A stretch of 64,000 bases of DNA from Ruegeria sp. HKCCSA071 (GTDB lineage: Bacteria > Pseudomonadota > Alphaproteobacteria > Rhodobacterales > Rhodobacteraceae), in NCBI RefSeq assembly GCF_017872555.1, contig NZ_JAEDOX010000006.1, positions 93,292-157,291 of the forward strand. Reading direction: 5' to 3'. Both the position numbers and the translations under genes were made by a program. Of the stretch, positions 26,864 to 35,697 are shown piece by piece. The notes below the pieces were generated by a model. It was given only the letters and a program-made list of their open reading frames with translations, was not told the DNA's origin and ran no database searches. Each line of letters starts with the position of its first letter. Position 1 is the first letter of the stretch.

Positions 26864-28005
26864 AACACCTTATCCTCAGCCTTGCGGCGACATTGATGAT
26901 GACCACGGCCCAAGCCGAGCCAATGGCGACTGGAGACCTTGGGCTGGTGATCGAACGTGCCAGCGGATCGGTCCTGCTGGTGGACCAGTCCGACCGCGCT
27001 GCTCTGGCCCGGATAGAAGGACTGGGCGATCTGTCCCACGCCTCGCTGGTCTATTCACCGGATGAACGTTTTGCCTATGTCTTTGGCCGAGACGGAGGCC
27101 TGACCAAGGTTGACATTGTCACCCGTCAGATCGTGAACCGCGTTGTTCAGTCCGGAAACGCCATTGGCGGCGCCATCTCGGACGATGGTACGCTTGTGGC
27201 GGTATCGAATTACGAACCCGGCGGTGTGCGCGTGTTTGATGCGCAAACGCTGGAGATGGTGGCTGACATTCCCACCGGCAGCAAAACGATTGGTCTGGTC
27301 GACGCGCCGGGCCGCCGTTTCGTTTTCACCATGTGGGACACCGGTGAAACATGGATCGCGGATTTCGCAAAGGGCACGCCCGAGGTCACCAGAATCCCCG
27401 ATATCGGCAAGAACCCCTACGATGCGCTGATCACTGCCAATGGCCGCACCTATATCACCGGCCTGTTTGGAGAGGATGGTCTGACGGCGCTTGATCTGTG
27501 GTCCGACAACCCAGAACCGATCCGCGTTCTACCCGGCTATGGCCGTGGTCAGGAGGAAATGCCGGTCTACAAGATGCCCCATCTGGAAGGTTGGGCGCTG
27601 ACAGGGTCCGAATTCGTCTTGCCCGCCGTTGGTCACCACGAAGTTTTGTGGATTGACGCCACCACCCTGACCGAGACCGGACGCACACAAACCCACGGAC
27701 AGCCGGTCTTTGCCATGGCGCGCCCGGACGGTCGGCAGGTCTGGGTTAACTTTGCCCACCCGCTGAACGATACCATTCAGGTCATCGATACCGTCAGCAA
27801 ACAGATCATCCACGAATTCAAGCCCGGCCCTGCCGTTTTGCACATGGAATTCACACCGCGCGGGCACGAGGTTTGGATCAGTGTGCGCGATGCGAACAAG
27901 GTCATGGTTTATGACACGCATAGTTTCGAAAAACTGCGCGAGATCGAGGCCGAAAGCCCTTCGGGTATCTTTTTTACCGCGCGTGCGCACAAGACGGGTC
28001 TGTAA
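26860..28005 (+). CDS. nirF: NirF, heme d1 biosynthesis protein
   Basis: 381 residues with a short signal peptide (LILSLAATLMMTTAQA) and a beta-propeller related to the d1 domain of NirS but without a heme c site. Motifs include VYSPDERFAYVFGRDGGLTK and AQTLEMVADIPTGSK. It is exported and needed for a late step of d1 synthesis (dihydroheme d1 handling). The start at 26860 overlaps the nirC stop as ATGA. Confidence 0.93.
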   Translation: MKHLILSLAATLMMTTAQAEPMATGDLGLVIERASGSVLLVDQSDRAALARIEGLGDLSHASLVYSPDERFAYVFGRDGGLTKVDIVTRQIVNRVVQSGNAIGGAISDDGTLVAVSNYEPGGVRVFDAQTLEMVADIPTGSKTIGLVDAPGRRFVFTMWDTGETWIADFAKGTPEVTRIPDIGKNPYDALITANGRTYITGLFGEDGLTALDLWSDNPEPIRVLPGYGRGQEEMPVYKMPHLEGWALTGSEFVLPAVGHHEVLWIDATTLTETGRTQTHGQPVFAMARPDGRQVWVNFAHPLNDTIQVIDTVSKQIIHEFKPGPAVLHMEFTPRGHEVWISVRDANKVMVYDTHSFEKLREIEAESPSGIFFTARAHKTGL

Positions 28006-28008
28006 GTC

Positions 28009-28998
28009 ATGCAACACATTACAGACCCGATCGACCGCCGCTTGCTGGATGAATTTCAGCGCGATTTCCCGGTAACCGAACGCCCGTTTCAGGTTCTTGG
28101 AAACGCACTTGGACTTGACGAAAGCGAAGTCATCCACCGCCTTTCAAGAATGCGCACTACGGGTCGCATCACGCGGGTTGGCGCAACCATCACGCCCGGC
28201 GCGGTGACGGCCAGTACGCTGGCGGCTGTGTCCGTCCCGGAGGAGCAGCTGGAAGAGGTCGCCGCCCTGATCGACGCCGAACCGGGTGTAAACCACAATT
28301 ATCAGCGCGAGGACGCCTGGAACCTCTGGTTTGTTGCAACCGGCCCGGATCGGGCGCATGTGAATGCTACCCTAGCGCGGATCAGCCGGGTCACCGGGCT
28401 GCGGGTGCTGGATTTGCGGCTGGTGCGCCCTTTCAACGTTGATCTTGGGTTCCGCATGATCGGCGGGGTCAAAACCGTGCCTACAGCACGCCAGGTGGAT
28501 GCAACTGCGATGCGCGAGGGTGATCGGTATCTACTGCAGACGCTGAGTTCGGGACTGTCTCTGGTCGCTGAACCCTATGCAGATTTGGCACATTCACTGA
28601 ACCGGGACGTTGATGATGTGATGGCGCGAGTCATCGCGTTGCATTCGGCCGGTATCATCTCGCGGCTGGGCGTCATCGTACGTCACCGGGCGCTTGGCTG
28701 GTCGGCCAATGCGATGGTTGTCTGGGACCTGCCAGCGGAGCAGGTCGATACAGCCGGCCCCGCTTTGGCGGCTTTCCCCGGTGTGACCTTGTGTTACGAG
28801 CGCAACCCGGTGCCCGGTGTGTGGCCATATCGCCTGTATTCCATGATCCACGCGCGATCCCGCAGCGAGGCTTTGGACGTGCTGACCCGTGCGACGGCCC
28901 TGCCAGAACTGACGGGTGCACGGAACAAGGTTCTGTTCTCAACCCGCTGCTTCAAGCAGACCGGCGCGCTGATTCAAACCAAGGAGGTCGCCGCATGA
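28009..28998 (+). CDS. nirDL: NirDL fusion, siroheme decarboxylase subunit
   Basis: 329 residues made of two AsnC/Lrp-like halves. The NirD-type half runs from about 1-160, with DPIDRRLLDEFQRDFPV and HNYQREDAWNLWFV. The NirL-type half follows, with VVWDLPAEQV and LCYERNPVPGVWPYRLYSMIH. NirDLGH proteins decarboxylate siroheme to didecarboxysiroheme. In many denitrifiers nirD and nirL are separate; here they form one chain, followed by separate nirG and nirH. It starts 3 bases after nirF and overlaps nirG as ATGA. Confidence 0.9.
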   Translation: MQHITDPIDRRLLDEFQRDFPVTERPFQVLGNALGLDESEVIHRLSRMRTTGRITRVGATITPGAVTASTLAAVSVPEEQLEEVAALIDAEPGVNHNYQREDAWNLWFVATGPDRAHVNATLARISRVTGLRVLDLRLVRPFNVDLGFRMIGGVKTVPTARQVDATAMREGDRYLLQTLSSGLSLVAEPYADLAHSLNRDVDDVMARVIALHSAGIISRLGVIVRHRALGWSANAMVVWDLPAEQVDTAGPALAAFPGVTLCYERNPVPGVWPYRLYSMIHARSRSEALDVLTRATALPELTGARNKVLFSTRCFKQTGALIQTKEVAA

Positions 28999-29444
28999 TG
29001 CTGGACCAAACTGACCGTGCGATCCTGAACCGGATGCAAGACGATCTGCCACTGGTTTCACATCCTTACGCAACAGTCGCCAAAGAACTTGGCCTGTCCG
29101 AGGCCGAACTGCTGGCGCGCCTGACGCGCATGACAGAGGCCCGTGTCATCACACGTTTTGGGCCGTTTTTCGATGCCGCGGCGATAGGCGGTGCCTTTTG
29201 CCTCTGTGCGATGGCCGTTCCAGCTGGGGAATTTGAAGCCGTCCTGACCAAAGTCAATGCACATCCCGAGGTCGCCCATAATTATGAACGCACGCACCGG
29301 CTGAACATGTGGTTCGTACTGGCTACGGAAACGCCCGAAGGGATCGAGGCCGCGGCCGATGCAATTGAACGGGAAACGGGGATCGAGGTTCTTTGTTTCC
29401 CCAAACTTCAGGAATTCTACATCGGCTTTCGGGTAGCGGCATGA
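28995..29444 (+). CDS. nirG: NirG, AsnC-type siroheme decarboxylase subunit
   Basis: 149 residues. It has an Lrp/AsnC-like helix-turn-helix remnant (DQTDRAILNRMQDDLPLVSHPYA in two parts) and a RAM-type C-terminal domain with HNYERTHRLNMWFVLA, where the YER/His residues resemble the decarboxylase active site. It acts with NirDL and NirH in siroheme decarboxylation rather than as a DNA-binding regulator. The start overlaps the nirDL stop; a second Met directly follows. Confidence 0.88.
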   Translation: MMLDQTDRAILNRMQDDLPLVSHPYATVAKELGLSEAELLARLTRMTEARVITRFGPFFDAAAIGGAFCLCAMAVPAGEFEAVLTKVNAHPEVAHNYERTHRLNMWFVLATETPEGIEAAADAIERETGIEVLCFPKLQEFYIGFRVAA

Positions 29445-29923
29445 TCGACGAAACAGACAGACAGATTATCCAAGCACTACAGGGCGGATTGCCTCTGGTT
29501 TCCGCCCCATATGCTCAGGTTGCTGATGATCTGGGGATGCCGGAAGCCGATTTGCTTGAGAGACTGTCAGCCCTCAAGGCGCGCGGCGTAATCCGCCGCA
29601 TCGCGGCCGCCCCTAACCACTACAAGCTGGGCATGACCTCGAACGGCATGACTGTCTGGGATGTCGAAGATGACCGCATCGCCGAATTGGGCACTCAGAT
29701 CGGTGCCCTACCCTTTGTCACCCATTGCTATGAACGTCCCCGCGCGTTGCCCGACTGGCCCTTTAACCTGTTTGCCATGGTTCATGGATCGGATCGGGAT
29801 GAAGTCGAAGAAAAGCGAGCCGAGATCGCCGCAATTCTGGGTGACGCCTGCCGGGCCAAGGATATCCTCTATTCCACGCGCATCCTGAAAAAGACCGGTT
29901 TGCGCCTGAAAAAGAAAGGCTGA
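29441..29923 (+). CDS. nirH: NirH, AsnC-type siroheme decarboxylase subunit
   Basis: 160 residues, with an N-terminal [19 protein letters not shown] and the NirL/NirH-type sequence [14 protein letters not shown] and [22 protein letters not shown]. It is part of the siroheme decarboxylase set. It begins at 29441 overlapping nirG as ATGA and ends 4 bases before nirJ. The C-terminus is Lys-rich ([12 protein letters not shown]). Confidence 0.88.
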   Translation: MIDETDRQIIQALQGGLPLVSAPYAQVADDLGMPEADLLERLSALKARGVIRRIAAAPNHYKLGMTSNGMTVWDVEDDRIAELGTQIGALPFVTHCYERPRALPDWPFNLFAMVHGSDRDEVEEKRAEIAAILGDACRAKDILYSTRILKKTGLRLKKKG

Positions 29924-29927
29924 GACG

Positions 29928-31142
29928 ATGTTTCGCCTGACCGAATACATACACCAGCTGGTCAAGCCGACCCCGGTGCGTAAACACCGCCCCGGCCCTG
30001 TGAAACCGGTGGTGATCTGGAACCTGACGCGGCGCTGCAATCTGAAGTGCCGCCATTGCTACACCGTCTCAGCGGATGTTGCGTTCCCGGGCGAACTCAG
30101 CCACGAGCAAGCCATGGTGACCCTTGAGGATCTGGGCCAGTTTCGCGTCCCGGCCCTGATCCTCTCGGGTGGGGAACCACTGGACAGGTTCGATTTCTTC
30201 GACATTGCCAAACGTGCCCGCGACCTTGTGCCGATGCTGGCGCTGTCGACCAACGGGACACGCATTCATGATGAGACCGCCGACATGATTGCCGATGTCG
30301 GATTCAACTACGTTGGTATCTCGTTGGATGGGATCGGGGCCACGAATGACTGGTTCCGCGGTGTTGAAGGGGCTTTTGCCGACGCCCTGCGCGGTGTGCG
30401 CGAATGCAAGAAGCGCGGCATCAAAGTCGGCTTGCGGTTTTGCCTGACCGAAGGCACGCAGCATCACCTGCCGGACCTGCTTCAGCTATGCGACGACGAG
30501 GGCGTCGACAAGTTCTACCTGTCGCACCTGGTTTATGCCGGGCGCGGTGACAAGAACCGCGGCGAGGATGCTGAGCATCAGCGCACCCGCAAGGGAATGG
30601 ATCTGCTGTTGGAGCGCGCGTGGGAGGCTGCCTCGGGCGGTCGCCCGCTGGATATCGTGACCGGCAACAATGATGCAGACGCGGGGTACTTTCTGAACTG
30701 GATTCGTGCGCATTTCGACGCTGACAAGGTTGCGCATGTCCGCGAGCATCTGGCCGCTTGGGGAGGAAATTCCAGCGGTTTGGGTGTGGCCAATATCGAC
30801 AATCTGGGCCGGGTCCATCCTGACACCTACTGGTCCGATTACACAGTAGGCAACGTTAAGACTAATCCGTTTTCCGAGCTTTGGACCAGCGACGATCCGA
30901 TGCTGGCCATGCTGCGCACGCGTCCGCGCCCGCTTAGGGGTCGATGTGGGGCCTGCGAGCTAAAGGATGTCTGCGGTGGCAACACCCGCATCCGGGCCCT
31001 GCAACTGACCGGTGATCCCTGGGCCGAAGATCCGGCCTGTTACCTGACAAACGAAGAAATCGGTGTTGACGACGCAGGCGAGCGTCTGCGGGTTACGCCA
31101 TTCCGGGGGAAAAGCCATGATCCGGCGCATCAATTCTTTTAA
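29928..31142 (+). CDS. nirJ: NirJ, radical SAM heme d1 enzyme
   Basis: 404 residues. The radical SAM cluster motif CNLKCRHC (C37, C41, C44) is followed by the SAM-binding LILSGGEPL. The C-terminal Cys-rich region ([14 protein letters not shown] and a later DPACYL) suggests an auxiliary iron-sulfur cluster as in SPASM-type proteins. It removes propionate side chains from didecarboxysiroheme to form the d1 oxo groups. It is tightly packed behind nirH. After it the dense packing of the operon is broken by a 76-base gap containing a dispersed repeat. Confidence 0.94.
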   Translation: MFRLTEYIHQLVKPTPVRKHRPGPVKPVVIWNLTRRCNLKCRHCYTVSADVAFPGELSHEQAMVTLEDLGQFRVPALILSGGEPLDRFDFFDIAKRARDLVPMLALSTNGTRIHDETADMIADVGFNYVGISLDGIGATNDWFRGVEGAFADALRGVRECKKRGIKVGLRFCLTEGTQHHLPDLLQLCDDEGVDKFYLSHLVYAGRGDKNRGEDAEHQRTRKGMDLLLERAWEAASGGRPLDIVTGNNDADAGYFLNWIRAHFDADKVAHVREHLAAWGGNSSGLGVANIDNLGRVHPDTYWSDYTVGNVKTNPFSELWTSDDPMLAMLRTRPRPLRGRCGACELKDVCGGNTRIRALQLTGDPWAEDPACYLTNEEIGVDDAGERLRVTPFRGKSHDPAHQFF

Positions 31143-31191
31143 TCCCGTCTGCTCTGAGCCTTCGACATGGGTGCCAGAGACACCCAAGGGA

Positions 31192-31223
31192 GCCTCCGGC
31201 GGGAGTATTTTTGAAAAGATGAA
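31192..31223 (+). repeat. Copy 2 of the 32-bp dispersed repeat, supplying the nirN start
   Basis: GCCTCCGGCGGGAGTATTT followed by TTGAAAAGATGAA; 29 of 32 bases match the norE-norF copy at 13468-13499. The ATG near its end is the likely start codon of nirN. Confidence 0.75.
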
Positions 31224-32742
31224 GCTCGTGGTGATGTGTTCCGTGCTGACCGCAGGTGCAGCCTGGGCAGACGCGCCAACGGATTATGCTGAACATTGTG
31301 CGTCCTGCCACGGTGAAAACCGTCTGGGCGGCGTCGGCCCGGCCTTGATCCCCGAGACGCTCCAGCGCATGCGCGGGCCCCGCATCGCAGCGGTGATAGC
31401 CGAAGGGCGCGCGGCGACGCAGATGCCTGCTTTCTCGCACAAACTTGACGCTTTGCAGATTGAAGAGCTGGCAGGCTGGCTAAAATCACCGCTGGAAACC
31501 GACCCCGAATGGGGCGAGGCCCATATCATGGACAGCCGCACGCTGGATGACGGTTATATCCCGGTTGATGCGCCAGTGTGGTCCAGCGATCCGATGAACA
31601 TCACTCTGGTGGTAGAAACCGGGGACCATCACGTCAGTGTGCTGGATGGTGACACGTTTGAGGTTCTGGACCGGTTCGAGACACCTTTTGCGGTTCACGG
31701 CGGGCCGAAGTTCAGCCCGGATGGGCGTTACGTTTTCATCATGTCCCGGGATGGCTGGGTTCAGAAATACGACATTTGGGCCCTGCAACAGGTGGGGCGC
31801 GTACGGGCGGGGCTTAACAGCCGAAACATCGCAATGTCCGGCGACGGCAAGTGGCTGGCCGTCGCGAATTATTTGCCCAACAGTCTGACCTTGCTGTCGA
31901 CCGAAGACCTGTCGGTGGCAAAAGTCATTGCAATCAAAGGAAAAGCGGGGAAATCAAGTCGTGTATCCGCGGTGTATCAGGCCCCCCCGCGTGAGAGCTT
32001 TGTTCTGGCACTCAAGGATGTTCCCGAAATCTGGGAGGTCTTTTACGGAGCCAACCCGCCGCAATCCGGGTTGGGTCACGACTTTCGCATCGAAGGGCAG
32101 TTCAAGAACCCCGACCCCTTCCCGGTGCGCAAGATCACCACGCCCGACTATCTGGACGATTTCTTTTTCGATCAGAGCTATGAATACGTGATGGGTGCCG
32201 CACGCGATGGAAAGGGCGGACAGGTGATCGACCTTGTTATTGGGCACAAGGTGGCCGATCTGGACTTGCCGGGGATGCCGCATCTGGGCTCGGGGATTAC
32301 GTGGAAGCATGGCGATACGACCGTCATGGCCACACCGCATCTGACCGACGGCACGGTGTCGGTGATCGACATGGGGACTTGGGAAACTATCAAGCGGATA
32401 AAGACCGAAGGGCCGGGCTTCTTCATGCGGAGCCACGAGAATTCGCCTTACGTCTGGGCCGATGTCTTCTTTGGTCCCAACAAGGACGCCATGCATGTGA
32501 TCGACAAGCAAAGTCTTGAAATCGTGAAAACTTTGCGCCCCGCCCCGGGCAAGACCGTGGCCCATGTCGAATTCACAAAGGATGGCCGCCACGCGCTGGT
32601 CTCGATCTGGGAAGATGACGGAGCGGTGATCGTTTATGATGCGCAGACGCTGGAAGAAGTACGCCGCTTGCCGATGCGTAAACCGTCTGGGAAGTACAAT
32701 GTCTGGAACAAAATCACCTTCTCGGAAGGCACCAGCCACTGA
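31219..32742 (+). CDS. nirN: NirN, cytochrome c/d1-type heme d1 synthesis protein
   Basis: 507 residues with a signal peptide (LVVMCSVLTAGAAWA), a heme c site CASCH at residues 27-31 and a NirS-like d1 propeller (GDTFEVLDRFETPFAVHGG, FSPDGRYVFIMSRDGWVQK). NirN oxidises dihydroheme d1 to heme d1 and helps hand it to NirS. The open frame extends back into nirJ, but only the ATG at 31219 gives a clean signal peptide. That ATG lies inside a dispersed repeat, and the ribosome-binding site is weak (GAAAAG). Confidence 0.92.
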   Translation: MKLVVMCSVLTAGAAWADAPTDYAEHCASCHGENRLGGVGPALIPETLQRMRGPRIAAVIAEGRAATQMPAFSHKLDALQIEELAGWLKSPLETDPEWGEAHIMDSRTLDDGYIPVDAPVWSSDPMNITLVVETGDHHVSVLDGDTFEVLDRFETPFAVHGGPKFSPDGRYVFIMSRDGWVQKYDIWALQQVGRVRAGLNSRNIAMSGDGKWLAVANYLPNSLTLLSTEDLSVAKVIAIKGKAGKSSRVSAVYQAPPRESFVLALKDVPEIWEVFYGANPPQSGLGHDFRIEGQFKNPDPFPVRKITTPDYLDDFFFDQSYEYVMGAARDGKGGQVIDLVIGHKVADLDLPGMPHLGSGITWKHGDTTVMATPHLTDGTVSVIDMGTWETIKRIKTEGPGFFMRSHENSPYVWADVFFGPNKDAMHVIDKQSLEIVKTLRPAPGKTVAHVEFTKDGRHALVSIWEDDGAVIVYDAQTLEEVRRLPMRKPSGKYNVWNKITFSEGTSH

Positions 32743-32962
32743 GGGCAAATGGCCGGTCTGGAAACTGGCCATTCTGCTTTATCCAGCCACCATGTTGACC
32801 GTGGCCATCAACCTGTTTCTGGCCGGGCTGATCCTGCACAGCGCCGGTTTCGGGGTGATTGGACCGGTTCCGGCGATCCTTTGGTCAATACCTTTGGGCA
32901 TACCCGCGTCCTGGTTGGCGGGGCGATGGGTGCGTGGGTTGATGGACGAAGCGGACGGCTGA
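32699..32962 (+). CDS. Small two-segment membrane protein at the end of the nir operon
   Basis: 87 residues starting inside the 3' end of nirN. A basic N-terminus (SGTKSPSRKAPATEGK) precedes two hydrophobic segments, LAILLYPATMLTVAINLFLA and GVIGPVPAILWSIPLGIPAS, and a short charged tail. The overlap with nirN and the codon use like its neighbours support a real gene. I do not recognise the family. It could assist NirS or d1 assembly, but that is only context. A DNR-like site for the nos genes begins 18 bases after its stop. Confidence 0.65.
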   Translation: MSGTKSPSRKAPATEGKWPVWKLAILLYPATMLTVAINLFLAGLILHSAGFGVIGPVPAILWSIPLGIPASWLAGRWVRGLMDEADG

Positions 32963-32979
32963 AGGGAAATTCCAAAGGC

Positions 32980-32993
32980 CTGACGAAAGTCAA
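32980..32993 (+). promoter_or_regulatory. FNR/DNR-like operator upstream of the nos operon
   Basis: CTGACGAAAGTCAA (reverse TTGACTTTCGTCAG) keeps one perfect TTGAC half-site. Its centre is 64.5 bases before the nosC-like start. Confidence 0.6.
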
Positions 32994-33050
32994 GTATCGG
33001 ACAGGGAAAACCGCCTACGACTCGGGAAAGAATACCGAGTTGGATTCTCC

Positions 33051-33515
33051 ATGCCTGCCTTTAACTCCTTCCACAACCTCCCTGATCGCGCGTTACGTGC
33101 GGCGTGTGGACTGGCAGGTATTTTCCTTCTGTTGTTGCAAATGCTTGGCCCGGTGCTGGCGAGTCCCGGTGAGAGCATGTGGGTGGAGATCTGCTCGGAG
33201 GCGGGCGCGGTCTGGGTTCAAGTTGACCTTGAAGAAGGCGACGATGATCCAACCGCGCCCTGCCCGAAATGCGCGGACTGTGCGCTTTGTGCGGTGACGG
33301 CGTCAGCACCGATGCCGGGCGCTTTGCTGTGCGCAAGCGTCGGAAATGTTCAAAATGTACGCTTTGAACATGGGGAGCAGTGCATTTTGTACAGCCCCAA
33401 ACACCTGTGGCCCGAAACCCGGGGGCCCCCGTTTGCGACCCAAGAAGAATCTGAACGCGCCCCGCGCGCGTCCATGGCGTCCACCCAATTGATCGGAGGT
33501 GCGCCGTGGTCGTAA
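33051..33515 (+). CDS. NosC-like protein with a CxxCxxCxxC motif
   Basis: 154 residues, with an N-terminal hydrophobic segment (ACGLAGIFLLLLQMLGPVLA) that may be a signal peptide or anchor. It is followed by an acidic stretch and CPKCADCALC (C71, C74, C77, C80). In Paracoccus the gene nosC just upstream of nosR encodes a protein with a CXXCXXC motif of unknown function, and this protein matches it in place and motif. A metal-binding (copper or iron-sulfur) role is plausible, but DUF2946-type proteins also look like this. It overlaps nosR by 10 bases and is the first gene after the nos operator. Confidence 0.72.
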   Translation: MPAFNSFHNLPDRALRAACGLAGIFLLLLQMLGPVLASPGESMWVEICSEAGAVWVQVDLEEGDDDPTAPCPKCADCALCAVTASAPMPGALLCASVGNVQNVRFEHGEQCILYSPKHLWPETRGPPFATQEESERAPRASMASTQLIGGAPWS

Positions 33516-35683
33516 GTCGCGCAATCCATTTCCTTCTGGCCCTCGTTCTGTCCTGCAGTGTTGCAATCAGTGCACGCGCCGACAGTCTTGCCAGCTTTCT
33601 TCCCGACATTGATCCGGCTGACCTGGCACCGGGCGCCGACGCGTTTGGCCCGGTACGCAGCGACGTGAAGGTTGCCCCGGTCCTTCGGGGTGGCGAAACC
33701 ATCGCGTGGGCTTTTCTGACTTCGGACTTTGTCGGTACGACCGGCTATTCCGGCAAACCCATTCACGTGGTTGCCGCCATCGACGCAGACGCTGTTTTGA
33801 CCGGTGTTCAGCTGGTCAAGCATTCCGAACCCATCGTGCTGATCGGCATTCCCAATTCCCGGATGGTCGAACTGACCGAAGGCTATGCGGGCCTTGACCT
33901 GAAACGAGAGGCCGAAACCGGGGGTGAGGGGCATGACCTCGACATTATCTCGGGCGCGACCGTGACGATCATGGTGATCGATGACAGCCTTGTGCGCGGA
34001 GGGATCAAAGTGGCCCGCGCGCTGGGGCTGGGCGGATTGTCTCCGGTGCAGGCTGGAGGTCCGAAGCGCGAAGTCGATATGGCGCAGGATGCGGTTTACG
34101 ACTGGCCCACATTGTCGGGAGACGGCTCGGTCCGGCGCATGACGCTGGATGTCGGGCAGGTCAATGCCGCCTTTGAAGCCACCGGGGATCAGCGCGCGAT
34201 CAAGCGACCCGAACCGGGCGAGCCGGATGACACCTTCATCGACATGCACATGGCGCTGGTCTCGGTCCCGTCCATCGGCAAGTCGCTGCTGGGTGAAGCC
34301 GAATACCAGAACCTGACCAACTGGCTGGACGAAGGTGAACAGGCCATTCTGGTACTGGGGCGCGGGTCCTATAGTTTCAAGGGATCGGGCTATGTCCGGG
34401 GTGGGATATTTGACCGGATTCAGCTGATCCAGGGCGACAGCTCGGTGCGGTTCTTCGACAAGCAGCAGCGCCGTCTGGGTGAGGTTGCAGCGCCGGATGC
34501 CCCCAGCTTTACCGAACTGGATATCTTCAAGATCCCGGCGGATGCCGAGTTTGACCCGGCCGAGCCGTTCCGCCTGCAATTGCTGGTGCAGCGTGCCGTC
34601 GGGGCAGTGGAAAAGACCTTTCTGACCTTCGATCTGGGATACAAACTGCCGGAACAGTACCTGTTGCCGGTCACCGCACCATCGGTCGTGGATGATGCAA
34701 CGGGCGAAGCGGCCGCCAAGGCCGCCCTGTGGCAGCGCATCTGGAAGGATCGCACTGTCGAGATCGCCGGGCTTGGTGTCATGCTGCTGGTGCTGACGGC
34801 AACGTTCTTCTTCCAGTTCCACGCCACGATGAATGCGCGCGTCTTCTACTGGTTCCGCATCGGGTACCTGACGATAACCCTGTTCTTCATCGGCTGGTAT
34901 GCCAATGCACAGCTGAGCGTGGTGAACCTGATGGCACTGGCGGGCAGTTTGCGCACCGGGTTCTCGTGGGATGCGTTCCTGCTGGATCCGCTGGTCTTTA
35001 TCCAGTGGTTTGCCGTGGCCGCCGCCCTGCTGTTCTGGGGTCGTGGGGCCTATTGCGGCTGGCTGTGCCCGTTTGGCGCGCTTCAGGAGCTGACCAACAA
35101 GATCGCACGGGCGTTCAAAGTGCCGCAATGGACTTTGCCCTGGGGTCTGAACGAGCGGCTGTGGCCTGCGAAATACATGATCTTTCTGGGTCTTTTTGGC
35201 CTGAGTTTCGTGTCGATCCCGCTGGCCGAGCAATATGCCGAGATCGAACCGTTCAAGACCGCGATCATTCTGAAATTCATGCGCGACTGGCCGTTTGTGG
35301 TCTTTGCGCTGGTCCTGCTGGGGATCGGGCTGTTCGTTGAGCGGTTCTATTGCCGCTATCTTTGCCCGCTGGGCGGAGCGCTGGCGATCCCTGCCCGTAT
35401 CCGCATGTTCGACTGGCTGCGCCGCTACAACGATTGTGGCACGCCCTGTCAGACCTGCGCCAATGAATGCCCCGTTCAGGCGATCCACCCCACCGGTGAG
35501 ATCAATCCGAACGAGTGCGTCACCTGCCTGCATTGTCAGGTGCTCTATCAGTCCGAGGACAAATGTCCCGTCGTTATCCGCCAACTGAAACGGCGGGCCA
35601 AGACCGGGTCGGTCACACCTAAGACCCCCCTCGGGCAACCACCGGCGAACCATCCGAACGCCAAACTGAAAACCGTTTTCTAA
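33506..35683 (+). CDS. nosR: NosR, flavin and iron-sulfur membrane protein for N2O respiration
   Basis: 725 residues. After a signal peptide there is a periplasmic FMN-binding domain with the flavin-attachment motif [10 protein letters not shown] set of membrane segments follows, with two CxxxCP motifs (CGWLCPFG and CRYLCPLGG). Two 4Fe-4S ferredoxin clusters lie at the C-terminus ([13 protein letters not shown] and CVTCLHCQ). NosR supports NosZ activity, probably by electron delivery, and affects nos expression. It starts at a GTG with GGAGG upstream, inside the end of the nosC-like gene. Confidence 0.96.
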   Translation: MVVSRAIHFLLALVLSCSVAISARADSLASFLPDIDPADLAPGADAFGPVRSDVKVAPVLRGGETIAWAFLTSDFVGTTGYSGKPIHVVAAIDADAVLTGVQLVKHSEPIVLIGIPNSRMVELTEGYAGLDLKREAETGGEGHDLDIISGATVTIMVIDDSLVRGGIKVARALGLGGLSPVQAGGPKREVDMAQDAVYDWPTLSGDGSVRRMTLDVGQVNAAFEATGDQRAIKRPEPGEPDDTFIDMHMALVSVPSIGKSLLGEAEYQNLTNWLDEGEQAILVLGRGSYSFKGSGYVRGGIFDRIQLIQGDSSVRFFDKQQRRLGEVAAPDAPSFTELDIFKIPADAEFDPAEPFRLQLLVQRAVGAVEKTFLTFDLGYKLPEQYLLPVTAPSVVDDATGEAAAKAALWQRIWKDRTVEIAGLGVMLLVLTATFFFQFHATMNARVFYWFRIGYLTITLFFIGWYANAQLSVVNLMALAGSLRTGFSWDAFLLDPLVFIQWFAVAAALLFWGRGAYCGWLCPFGALQELTNKIARAFKVPQWTLPWGLNERLWPAKYMIFLGLFGLSFVSIPLAEQYAEIEPFKTAIILKFMRDWPFVVFALVLLGIGLFVERFYCRYLCPLGGALAIPARIRMFDWLRRYNDCGTPCQTCANECPVQAIHPTGEINPNECVTCLHCQVLYQSEDKCPVVIRQLKRRAKTGSVTPKTPLGQPPANHPNAKLKTVF

Positions 35684-35697
35684 AAGGAGGAACGACC

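Noticed and set aside
33350..35653. 767-codon open frame on the minus strand opposite nosR
   Set aside because: It lies entirely over nosC/nosR, has no ribosome-binding site and reads as low-complexity His/Gln/Arg sequence, typical of a GC-rich antisense shadow.
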